Assembly (NCBI RefSeq): GCF_000003605.2
Contig: NW_003115645.1
Coordinates: 1-21,173, forward strand
DNA from: Saccoglossus kowalevskii
Taxonomy: Eukaryota > Hemichordata > Enteropneusta > Harrimaniidae
Length of the DNA stretch: 21,173 nucleotides
Direction of reading: 5' to 3'
Positions 10,027-20,255 of the stretch are shown piece after piece; positions within the stretch are counted from its first letter, which is position 1, and each line of letters begins with the position of its first letter. The notes beneath the pieces were generated by a model. That model ran no database searches. It saw nothing but the letters and a program-made list of their open reading frames with translations, and was not told the DNA's origin. The position numbers were made by a program, and so were the translations under genes.

Positions 10027-10300
10027 TGGTACGTATCGTGTTAATTGCAACCTGGGGATATATTGTGGCGATTGCAGCCAGGGGTATATCTGTTTTAGTA
10101 GTTTGGTACGTATCGTGTTAATTGCTACCTGGAATATATTGTGGTGATTACAGCCAGGGGTATAACCCAAGCAGTTTGGCACCTATCGTGTTAATTGCAA
10201 CCTGGGATATATTGTGGTGATTGCAGCCTTGGGTATATCTTAGTAGTTTGCTACCTATCGTGTTAAATTGCAACCTGGGGATATATTGTGGTGATTGCAG
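10027..10300 (+). repeat. Junction block with small indels, copy of 8042-8314
   Basis: This block aligns to about 8042-8314 at an offset of 1985-1986 bp and then switches, near 10,298, to sequence like 7428 onward (offset 2870 bp). Three one-base length changes occur within about 250 bp, all in short homopolymers: TTAGTTGG for TTAGTTTGG (about 10,025), AACCCAAG for AACCAAG (about 10,167) and GTTAAATTG for GTTAATTG (about 10,264). Such a cluster is unusual for this array, where other length changes are mostly whole monomers. Confidence 0.7.
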
Positions 10301-12015
10301 CCAGGGGTATAACCAAGTAGTTTGGCACCAATCGTGTTAATTGCAACCTGGGATATATTGTGGTGATTGCAGCCTTGGGTATAACTTAGTAGTTTGGTAC
10401 CTATCGTGTTAATTGCAACCTGGCATATATTGTGGTGATTGCAGCATGGGGTATAACTTAGTAGTTTGGTACCTATCGTGTTAATTGCAACCTGGGATTT
10501 ATTGTGGTAATTGTAGCCTGGGGTATACCTTAGTAGTTTGGTACTTATCGTGTTAATTGCAACCTCGAATATATTGCGGTGATTGCAGCCAGAGGTATGA
10601 CTAAGTAGTTTGGTACCTATCGTGTTAATTGCAATCTGGGATATATTGTGGTGATTGCAGTCTGGGGTATAACTGTATTAGTAGTTTGGCACCTATCGTG
10701 TTAATTGTAACCTGGGATATATTGTGGTTAATGCAGCCTGGAGTATAACTTAGTAGTTTGGTACCTATCGTGTTTATTGTAACCTGACATATATTGTGGT
10801 GATTGCAGCCTGGGGTATAACTTAGTAGTTTGATACCTATAGTGTTAATTGCAACTTGGATTATATTGTGGTGATTGCAGCCTGGGGTATAACTGTATTA
10901 GTAGTTTGGTACCTGTCGTGTTAATTGTAACCTGGCATATATTGCGGTGATTGCAGCCTGGGGTATAACATAGTAGTTTGGTACGTATCGTGTTAATTGC
11001 AACCTGGAATATATTGTGGTGATTGCAGCCAGGGGTATAACCAAGTAGTTTGGCACCAATCGTGTTAATTGCAACCTGGGATATATTGTGGTGATTGCTG
11101 CCTTGGGTATAACTTAGTAGTTTGGTACCTATCGTGTTAATTGTAACCTGGCATATATTGTGGTGATTGCAGCCTGGGGTATAACTTAGTAGTTTGGTAC
11201 CTAACGTGTTAATTGCAACCTGGGATTTATTGTGGTAATTGCAGCCTGGGATATAACTGTATTAGTAGTTTGGTACCTATCGTGTTAATTGTAACCTGGC
11301 ATATATTGTGGTGATTGCAGCCTGGTGTATAACATAGTAGTTTGGTACCTATCGTGTTAATTGCAACTTGGAATATATTGTGGTGATTGCAGCCTGGGGT
11401 ATAACTGTATTAGTAGTTCGGAACCTATCGCGTTAGTTGTAACCTTGGATATATTGTGGTGATTGCAGCCTTGGGGGTATAACTGTATTAGTAGTCTGGT
11501 ACGTATTGTGTTAATTGCAACCTGGAATATATTGTGGTGATTGCAGCCAGGGGTATAACCAAGTAGTTTGGCACCAATCGTGTCAATTGCAACCTGGGAT
11601 TTATTGTGGTAATTGCAGCCTGGGATATAACTGTATTAGTAGTTTGGTTCCTATCGTGTTAATTGTAACCTGGCATATATTGTGGTGATGGTAGCCTGGG
11701 GTATAACTTAGTAGTTTTGTACCCATCGTGCTAATTGCAACTTGGAATATATTGTGGTGATTGCAGCCTGGGGTATAACTGTATTAATATTTTGGAACCT
11801 ATCGCGTTAGTTGTAACCTTGGATATATTGTGGTGATTGCATCCTTGGGGTATAACTGTATTAGTAGTTTGGTAAGTTTCGTGTTAATTGTAACCTGGAA
11901 TATATTGTGGTGATTGCAGCCAGGTGTATAACCAAGCAGTTTGGCACCTATCGTGTTAATTGCAACCTGGGGATATATTGTGGTAATTGCAGCCTGGGGT
12001 ATAACTGTTTTAGTA
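10301..12015 (+). repeat. B-type HOR unit, 2.14-2.29 kb period, copy 1
   Basis: This unit aligns to 12,502-14,305 in three steps: offset 2142 bp (10,360-10,530), 2218 bp (10,549-11,580) and 2290 bp (11,581-12,015). The steps of 76 and 72 bp are one long and one short monomer. Its markers are CCAGAGGTATGACTAAG (10,589), TTCGGAACCTATCGCG (near 11,417), CCTTGGGGGTAT (11,469, a 78-bp monomer class), TATTAATATTTTGG (11,781) and CAGGTGTATAACC (11,921). Confidence 0.82.
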
Positions 12016-12501
12016 GTTTGGTACCTATCGTGTTAATTGTAACCTGGCATATATTGTGGTGATTGCAGCCTGGAGTATAACTTAGTAGTTTGGTACCTAT
12101 CGTGTTAATTGCAACCTGCGATTTATTGTGGTAATTGCAGCCTGGGATATAACTGTATTAGTAGTTTGGTACCTATCGTGTTAATTGTAACCTGGCATAT
12201 ATTGTGGTGATTGCAGCCTGGTGTATAACATAGTAGTTTGGTACCTATCGTGTTAATTGCAACTTGGAATATATTGTGGTGATTGCAGCCTGGGGTATAA
12301 CTGTATTAGTAGTTCGGAACCTATCGCGTTAGTTGTAACCTTGGATATATTGTGGTGATTGCAGCCTTGGGGGTATAACTGTATTAGTAGTCTGGTACGT
12401 ATTGTGTTAATTGCAACCTGGAATATATTGTGGTGATTGCAGCCAGGGGTATAACCAAGCAGTTTGGCACCAATCGTGTTAATTGCAACCTGGGATATAT
12501 T
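12016..12501 (+). repeat. Nested 896-bp repeat of 11,127-11,574
   Basis: 12,023-12,470 aligns to 11,127-11,574 at an offset of 896 bp, which fits twelve monomers. Shared marks are GCAGCCTGGTGTATAACATAG, TTCGGAACC, the five-G CCTTGGGGGTAT at 12,367 (11,471 in the first copy) and AGTCTGGTACGTATTGTG. It separates the two copies of the 2.2-kb unit. Private changes are CAACCTGCGATTT near 12,115 and CCAAGCAG near 12,457. Confidence 0.78.
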
Positions 12502-14305
12502 GTGGTGATTGCAGCCTTGGGTATAACTTAGTAGTTTGGTACCTATCGTGTTAATTGTAACCTGGCATGTATTGTGGTGATTGCAGCATGGGGTATAACT
12601 TAGTAGTTTGGTACCTATCGTGTTAATTGCAACCTGGGATTTATTGTGGTAATTGTAGCCTTGGGTATACCTTAGTAGTTTGGTACATATCGTGTTATTT
12701 GCAACCTGGAATATATTGTGGTGATTTCAGCCAGGGGTATAACTGAATTAGTAGTTTGGTACTTATCGTGTTAATTGCAACCTCGAATATATTGCGGTGA
12801 TTGCAGCCAGAGGTATGACTAAGTAGTTTGGTACCTATCGTGTTAATTGCAATCTGGGATATATTGCGGTGATTGCAGTCTGGGGTATAACTGTATTAGT
12901 AGTTTGGCACCTATCGTGTTAATTGTAACCTGGGATATATTGTGGTTAATGCAGCCTGGAGTATAACTTAGTAGTTTGGTACCTATCGTGTTTATTGTAA
13001 CCTGGCATATATTGTGGTGATTGCAGCCTGGGGTATAACTTAGTAGTTTGATACCTATCGTGTTAATTGCAACTTGGATTATATTGTGGTGATTGCAGCC
13101 TGGGGTATAACTGTATTAGTAGTTTGGTACCTGTCGTGTTAATTGTAACCTGGCATATATTGCGGTGATTGCAGCCTGGGGTATAACATAGTAGTTTGGT
13201 ACGTATCGTGTTAATTGCAACCTGGAATATATTGTGGTGATTGCAGCCAGGGGTATAACCAAGTAGTTTGGCACCAATCGTGTTAATTGCAACCTGGGAT
13301 ATATTGTGGTGATTGCTGCCTTGGGTATAACTTAGTAGTTTGGTACCTATCGTGTTAATTGTAACCTGGCATATATTGTGGTGATTGCAGCCTGGGGTAT
13401 AACTTAGTAGTTTGGTACCTAACGTGTTAATTGCAACCTGGGATTTATTGTGGTAATTGCAGCCTGGGATATAACTGTATTAGTAGTTTGGTACCTATCG
13501 TGTTAATTGTAACCTGGCATATATTGTGGTGATTGCAGCCTGGTGTATAACATAGTAGTTTGGTACCTATCGTGTTAATTGCAACTTGGAATATATTGTG
13601 GTGATTGCAGCCTGGGGTATAACTGTATTAGTAGTTCGGAACCTATCGCGTTAGTTGTAACCTTGGATATATTGTGGTGATTGCAGCCTTGGGGGTATAA
13701 CTGTATTAGTAGTCTGGTACGTATTGTGTTAATTGCAACCTGGAATATATTGTGGTGATTGCAGCCAGGGGTATAACCAAGTAGTTTGGCACCAATCGTG
13801 TTAATTGCAACCTGGGATATATTGTGGTGATTGCAGCATGGGGTATAACTTAGTAGTTTGGTACCTATCGTGTCAATTGCAACCTGGGATTTATTGTGGT
13901 AATTGCAGCCTGGGATATAACTGTATTAGTAGTTTGGTTCCTATCGTGTTAATTGTAACCTGGCATATATTGTGGTGATGGTAGCCTGGGGTATAACTTA
14001 GTAGTTTGGTACCTATCGTGCTAATTGCAACTTGGAATATATTGTGGTGATTGCAGCCTGGGGTATAACTGTATTAATATTTTGGAACCTATCGCGTTAG
14101 TTGTAACCTTGGATATATTGTGGTGATTGCATCCTTGGGGTATAACTGTATTAGTAGTTTGGTAAGTTTCGTGTTAATTGTAACCTGGAATATATTGTGG
14201 TGATTGCAGCCAGGTGTATAACCAAGCAGTTTGGCACCTATCGTGTTAATTGCAACCTGGGGATATATTGTGGTAATTGCAGCCTGGGGTATAACTGTTT
14301 TAGTA
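12502..14305 (+). repeat. B-type HOR unit, 2.14-2.29 kb period, copy 2
   Basis: Partner of 10,360-12,015, with one extra long monomer near 12,670-12,765 and one extra short monomer near 13,800-13,870. It holds CCAGAGG at 12,807, the five-G monomer at 13,689, TATTAATATTTTGG at 14,071 and CAGGTGTATAACC at 14,211. A 75-codon forward open frame at 14,197-14,424 lies at its right edge; it is made purely of repeat sequence. Confidence 0.82.
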
Positions 14306-14480
14306 GTTTGGTACGTATCGTGTTAATTGCAACCTTGAATTTATTGTGGTTATTGCAGCCTGCGGTATGCCTAAGTAGTTTGGTACCTATCGTGTTAATT
14401 GCAACCTGGGATTTATTGTGGTAATTGCAGCCTGGGATATAACTGTATTAGTAGTTTGGTACATATCGTGTTAATTGTAA
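14306..14480 (+). repeat. Junction between B and A regions
   Basis: About two and a half monomers. The first, with GTACGTATCG, CAACCTTGAATTTATTG and GCCTGCGGTATGCC, belongs to a B-type class seen at 6296, 8360 and 9388. From about 14,382 the sequence follows the A-type order of 510 onward. The switch lies near 14,375, where GCCTAAGTAG is followed by sequence shared with the 510 region. Confidence 0.7.
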
Positions 14481-16550
14481 CCTGGCATATATTGTGGCGA
14501 TTGCAGACTGGTGTATAGCTTAGTAGTTTGGTACCTATCGTGTTAATTGCAATTTGGAATATTTTGTGGTGATTACAGTCTGGGGTATAACTGTATTAGT
14601 AGTTTGGAACCTATCGCATTAGTTGTAACCTTGGATATAGTGTGGTGATTGCAGCCTTGGAGTATAACTGTATTAGTAGTTTGGTACGTATCGTGTTAAT
14701 TGCTACCTGGAATATATTGTGGTGATTGCAGCCAGGGGTATGACTAAGTAGTTTGGTACCTATTTGTTAATTGCAACCTGGGATTTATTGTGGTAATTGT
14801 AGCCTGGGGTATACCTTAGTAGTTTGGTACATATCGTGTTATTTGCAACTTGGAATATATTGTGGTGATTGCAGCCAGGGGTATGACTAAGTAGTTTGGT
14901 ACCTATCGTGTTAATTGCAACCTGGGATACATTGTGGGGATTGCAGCCTGGGGTATAACTGTATTAGTAGTTTGGTACATATCGTGTTAATTGTAACCTG
15001 GGATTTATTGTGGTAATTGCAGCCAGGGGTATAACTTAGTAGTTTGGTATTTATTGTGTTAATTGCAACCTGGAATATATTATGGTGATTGCAGTCAGGG
15101 GTATAACTGAATTAGTAGTTTGGTACCTATCGTGTTAATTGTAACCTGGCATATATTGTGGTGATTGCAGCCTTGGGTATAACTTACTCGTTTGGTACCT
15201 ATCGTGTTAATTGTAACCTGGGGATATATTGTGGTGATTGCAACATTTAGTATAACTGTATTAGTAGTTTGGTACCTATCGTGTTAATTGTAACCTGAGA
15301 TATATTGTGGTGACTACAGCCACGAGTAGAACTTAGTAGTTTGGTACCTATCGTGTTAATTGTAACCTGGCATATATTGTGATGATTGTAGCATGGGGTA
15401 TAACTGTATTAGTAGTTAGGTACCTATCGTGTTAATTGCAACCTGGGATATATTGTGGTGATTGCAACCTTTGGTATAACTGTATTATTTGTTTGGGACC
15501 TATCGGGTAAATTGTAACCTGGGATATATTGTGGTGATTGCAGCCTTGGGTATAACAGTATTATTAGTTTGATACATATCGTGTTAATTGGAACCTGGGA
15601 TATATTGTGGTGATTGCATCCTTGGGTATAACTGTATTATTAGTTTGATACCTATTGTGTCAATTGTAACCTGGGATATATTGTGGTGATTGCAGCCTGG
15701 TTTATAACTTAATAGTTCGGTACCTATCGTGTTAATTGCAACCTGGGATATATTGTGGTGATTGCAACCTTGGGTATAACTGTATTAGTAGTTTGGTACC
15801 TATCGTGTCAATTGTAACCTGGGATATATTGTGATGATTGCAACCTTGGTTAAAACTGTATTAGTAGTTTGGTACCTATCGTGTTAATTGTACCCTGGGA
15901 TATATTGTGGTAATTGCAGCATTGGGTATAACTGTATTGGTAGAACGGAACCTATCGAGTTAATTATAACCTGGAATATTTTGTGTTGATTGTAGCCTTG
16001 GTTATTTCTTAGGAGTTTGGTACCTATCGTGTTAATTGTAACCTGGAATATATTGTGGTTATTGCAGCCTGTAGTATAACTTAGTAGTTTGGTACCTATC
16101 GTCTTAATTGTAACCTGGGATATATTGTGGTTAATGCAGCCTGGAGTATAACTTAGTAGTTTGGTACCTATCGTGTTAATTGTAACCTGGCATATATTGT
16201 GGTGATTGCAGCCTGGGGTATAACTTAGTAGTTTGATACCTATCGTGTTAATTGCAACTTGGATTATATTGTGGTGATTGCAGCCTGGGGTATAACTGTA
16301 TTAGTAGTTTGGTACCTGTCGTGTTAATTGTAACCTGGCATATATTGCGGTGATTGCAGCCTGGGGTATAACTTAGTAGTTTGGTACGTATCGTGTTAAT
16401 TGCAACCTGGAATATATTGTGGTGATTACAGCCAGGGGTATAACCAAGTAGTTTGGCACCTATCGTGTTAATTGCAACCTGGGATATATTGTGGTGATTG
16501 CTGCCTTGGGTATAACTTAGTAGTTTGGTACCTATCGTGTTAATTGCAAC
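14481..16550 (+). repeat. A-type HOR unit, 2512-bp period, copy 2
   Basis: About 2.07 kb, nearly identical to 16,993-19,062. I found only about four substitutions by eye: GTCAGG vs GCCAGG near 15,093, GCCACGAG vs GCCTGGAG near 15,311 (two bases) and CCTTGGTT vs CCTGGGTT near 15,997. Identity is thus about 99.8%, the highest of any pair in the window, so this looks like the youngest duplication. It contains the marker GCAGACTGG at 14,503 and the GGTAGAACGG monomer at 15,938. Compared with copy 1 (421-3160) it lacks the 372-bp and 148-bp segments. Confidence 0.9.
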
Positions 16551-16992
16551 TAGCATATATTGTGGTGATTGCAGCCAGGGGTATAACCAAGTAGTTTGGC
16601 ACCTATCGTGTAAATCGCAACCTGGGATATATTGTGGTGATTGCAGCCTTGGGTATAACTGTATTAGTAGTTTGGTACATATCGTGTTAATTGTAACCTG
16701 GCATATATTGTGGTGATTGCAGCCTGGTGTATAACTTAGTAGTTTGGTACCTATCGTGTTAATTGCAACCTGGGATTTATTGTGGTAATTGCAGCCTGGG
16801 ATATAACTGTATTAGTAGTTTGGTACATATCGTGTTAATTGTAACCTGGCATATATTGTGGCGATTGCAGACTGGTGTATAGCTTAGTAGTTTGGTACCT
16901 ATCGTGTTAATTGCAACCTGGGATATATTGTGGTGATTGCAGCCTGGGGTATAACTGTATTAGTAGTTTGGTATTTATTGTGTTAATTGCAA
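16551..16992 (+). repeat. Linker between A copies 2 and 3
   Basis: Six monomers lying between the two near-identical A units. 16,651-16,891 repeats 415-655 at an offset of 16,236 bp. The first part resembles 190-330, including GTGTAAAT and CTAGCATATATTG (here GCAACTAGC, in the opening block GCAACCTAGC). The GCAGACTGG marker appears at 16,867 and again at 17,015, only 148 bp apart, so a two-monomer step was duplicated at this junction. The last monomer has the GGTATTTATTGTG variant. Confidence 0.78.
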
Positions 16993-19062
16993 CCTGGCAT
17001 ATATTGTGGCGATTGCAGACTGGTGTATAGCTTAGTAGTTTGGTACCTATCGTGTTAATTGCAATTTGGAATATTTTGTGGTGATTACAGTCTGGGGTAT
17101 AACTGTATTAGTAGTTTGGAACCTATCGCATTAGTTGTAACCTTGGATATAGTGTGGTGATTGCAGCCTTGGAGTATAACTGTATTAGTAGTTTGGTACG
17201 TATCGTGTTAATTGCTACCTGGAATATATTGTGGTGATTGCAGCCAGGGGTATGACTAAGTAGTTTGGTACCTATTTGTTAATTGCAACCTGGGATTTAT
17301 TGTGGTAATTGTAGCCTGGGGTATACCTTAGTAGTTTGGTACATATCGTGTTATTTGCAACTTGGAATATATTGTGGTGATTGCAGCCAGGGGTATGACT
17401 AAGTAGTTTGGTACCTATCGTGTTAATTGCAACCTGGGATACATTGTGGGGATTGCAGCCTGGGGTATAACTGTATTAGTAGTTTGGTACATATCGTGTT
17501 AATTGTAACCTGGGATTTATTGTGGTAATTGCAGCCAGGGGTATAACTTAGTAGTTTGGTATTTATTGTGTTAATTGCAACCTGGAATATATTATGGTGA
17601 TTGCAGCCAGGGGTATAACTGAATTAGTAGTTTGGTACCTATCGTGTTAATTGTAACCTGGCATATATTGTGGTGATTGCAGCCTTGGGTATAACTTACT
17701 CGTTTGGTACCTATCGTGTTAATTGTAACCTGGGGATATATTGTGGTGATTGCAACATTTAGTATAACTGTATTAGTAGTTTGGTACCTATCGTGTTAAT
17801 TGTAACCTGAGATATATTGTGGTGACTACAGCCTGGAGTAGAACTTAGTAGTTTGGTACCTATCGTGTTAATTGTAACCTGGCATATATTGTGATGATTG
17901 TAGCATGGGGTATAACTGTATTAGTAGTTAGGTACCTATCGTGTTAATTGCAACCTGGGATATATTGTGGTGATTGCAACCTTTGGTATAACTGTATTAT
18001 TTGTTTGGGACCTATCGGGTAAATTGTAACCTGGGATATATTGTGGTGATTGCAGCCTTGGGTATAACAGTATTATTAGTTTGATACATATCGTGTTAAT
18101 TGGAACCTGGGATATATTGTGGTGATTGCATCCTTGGGTATAACTGTATTATTAGTTTGATACCTATTGTGTCAATTGTAACCTGGGATATATTGTGGTG
18201 ATTGCAGCCTGGTTTATAACTTAATAGTTCGGTACCTATCGTGTTAATTGCAACCTGGGATATATTGTGGTGATTGCAACCTTGGGTATAACTGTATTAG
18301 TAGTTTGGTACCTATCGTGTCAATTGTAACCTGGGATATATTGTGATGATTGCAACCTTGGTTAAAACTGTATTAGTAGTTTGGTACCTATCGTGTTAAT
18401 TGTACCCTGGGATATATTGTGGTAATTGCAGCATTGGGTATAACTGTATTGGTAGAACGGAACCTATCGAGTTAATTATAACCTGGAATATTTTGTGTTG
18501 ATTGTAGCCTGGGTTATTTCTTAGGAGTTTGGTACCTATCGTGTTAATTGTAACCTGGAATATATTGTGGTTATTGCAGCCTGTAGTATAACTTAGTAGT
18601 TTGGTACCTATCGTCTTAATTGTAACCTGGGATATATTGTGGTTAATGCAGCCTGGAGTATAACTTAGTAGTTTGGTACCTATCGTGTTAATTGTAACCT
18701 GGCATATATTGTGGTGATTGCAGCCTGGGGTATAACTTAGTAGTTTGATACCTATCGTGTTAATTGCAACTTGGATTATATTGTGGTGATTGCAGCCTGG
18801 GGTATAACTGTATTAGTAGTTTGGTACCTGTCGTGTTAATTGTAACCTGGCATATATTGCGGTGATTGCAGCCTGGGGTATAACTTAGTAGTTTGGTACG
18901 TATCGTGTTAATTGCAACCTGGAATATATTGTGGTGATTACAGCCAGGGGTATAACCAAGTAGTTTGGCACCTATCGTGTTAATTGCAACCTGGGATATA
19001 TTGTGGTGATTGCTGCCTTGGGTATAACTTAGTAGTTTGGTACCTATCGTGTTAATTGCAAC
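16993..19062 (+). repeat. A-type HOR unit, 2512-bp period, copy 3
   Basis: The shifted partner of 14,481-16,550, with the GCAGACTGG marker at 17,015 and the GGTAGAACGG monomer at 18,450. The block ends near 19,062, where GCAACCTGGGATT follows in place of the GCAACTAGC of copy 2. Its sequence is slightly closer to copy 1 than copy 2 is at the few differing sites (GCCAGG, GCCTGGAG). Confidence 0.9.
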
Positions 19063-20255
19063 CTGGGATTTATTGTGGTAATTGCAGCCTGGGATATAAC
19101 TGTATTAGTAGTTTGTTACCTATCGTGTCAATTGTAACCTGGTATATATTGTGGTGATTGCAGCCTGGTGTATAACATAGTAGTTTGGTACCTATCGTGT
19201 TAATTGCAACTTGGAATATATTGTGGTGATTGCAGCCTGGGGTATAACTGTATTAGTAGTTTGGAACCTATCGCGTTAGTTGTAACCTTGGATATATTGT
19301 GGTGATTGCAGCCTTGGGGTATAACTGTATTAGTAGTCTGGTACGTATTGTGTTAATTGCAACCTGGAATATATTGTGGTGATTGCAGCCAGGGGTATAA
19401 CCAAGTAGTTTGGCACCAATCGTGTTAATTGCAACCTGGGATATATTGTGGTGATTGCAGCCTTGGGTAAAACTTAGTAGTTTGGTACCTATCGTGTTAA
19501 TTGCAACCTGGGATTTATTGTGGTAATTGCAGCCTGGGATATAACTGTATTAGTAGTTTGGTTCCTATCGTGTTAATTGTAACCTGGAATATATTGTGGT
19601 GATTGTAGCCTGGGGTATAACTTAGTAGTTTGGTACCTATCGTGCTAATTGCAACATGGAATATACTGTGGTGATTGCAGCCTGGGGTATAACTGTATTA
19701 ATATTTTGGAACCTATCGCGTTAGTTGTAACCTTGGATATATTGTGGTGATTGCAGCCTTGGGGTATAACTGTATTAGTAGTTTGGTACGTTTCGTGTTA
19801 ATTGTAACCTGGAATATATTGTGGTGATTGCAGCCAGGGGTATAACCAAGCAGTTTGGCACCTATCGTGTTAATTGCAACCTGGGATATATTGTGGTGAT
19901 TGCAGCCTTGGGTATAACTTAGTAGTTTGGTACCTATCGTGTTAATTGCAACCTGGGGATATATTGTGGTAATTGCAGCCTGGGGTATATCTGTTTTAGT
20001 AGTTTGGTACGTATCGTGTTAATTGCTACCTGGAATATATTGTGGTGATTACAGCCAGGGGTATAACCAAGCAGTTTGGCACCTATCGTGTTAATTGCAA
20101 CCTGGGATATATTGTGGTGATTGCAGCCTTGGGTATATCTTAGTAGTTTGCTACCTATCGTGTTAATTGCAACCTGGGGATATATTGTGGTGATTGCAGC
20201 CTGGGGTGTAACTGTATTAGTAGTTTGGAACGTATCGTGTTAATTGCAACCTTGA
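19063..20255 (+). repeat. Return to B-type order
   Basis: 19,015-19,480 aligns to 3151-3616 at an offset of 15,864 bp. 19,501-20,122 aligns to 3709-4330 at an offset of 15,792 bp, with one 72-bp monomer lost between them. From 20,123 to about 20,255 it follows 6173-6305 at an offset of 13,950 bp. It contains GGGTAAAACTTAG (19,465), TATTAATATTTTGG (19,695) and GGGTATATCTTAGTAGTTTGC (near 20,131). Confidence 0.82.

Noticed and set aside
9970..10182. Minus-strand open frame of 70 codons
   Set aside because: It exists only because of local one-base indels and a run of short monomers at the junction. It has no start context or domain and is satellite throughout.
14197..14424. Plus-strand open frame of 75 codons
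   Set aside because: It spans three monomers and crosses the junction of two HOR blocks. The peptide is a translated repeat with no recognisable family.
16248..16716. Overlapping open frames: minus strand 102 codons (16,248-16,556) and plus strand 63 codons (16,525-16,716)
   Set aside because: The longest frame of the window covers a stretch of about four monomers whose lengths happen to keep the frame, broken at the next long monomer. The near-identical partner region at 18,760-19,062 gives no comparable frame, which argues against a gene.
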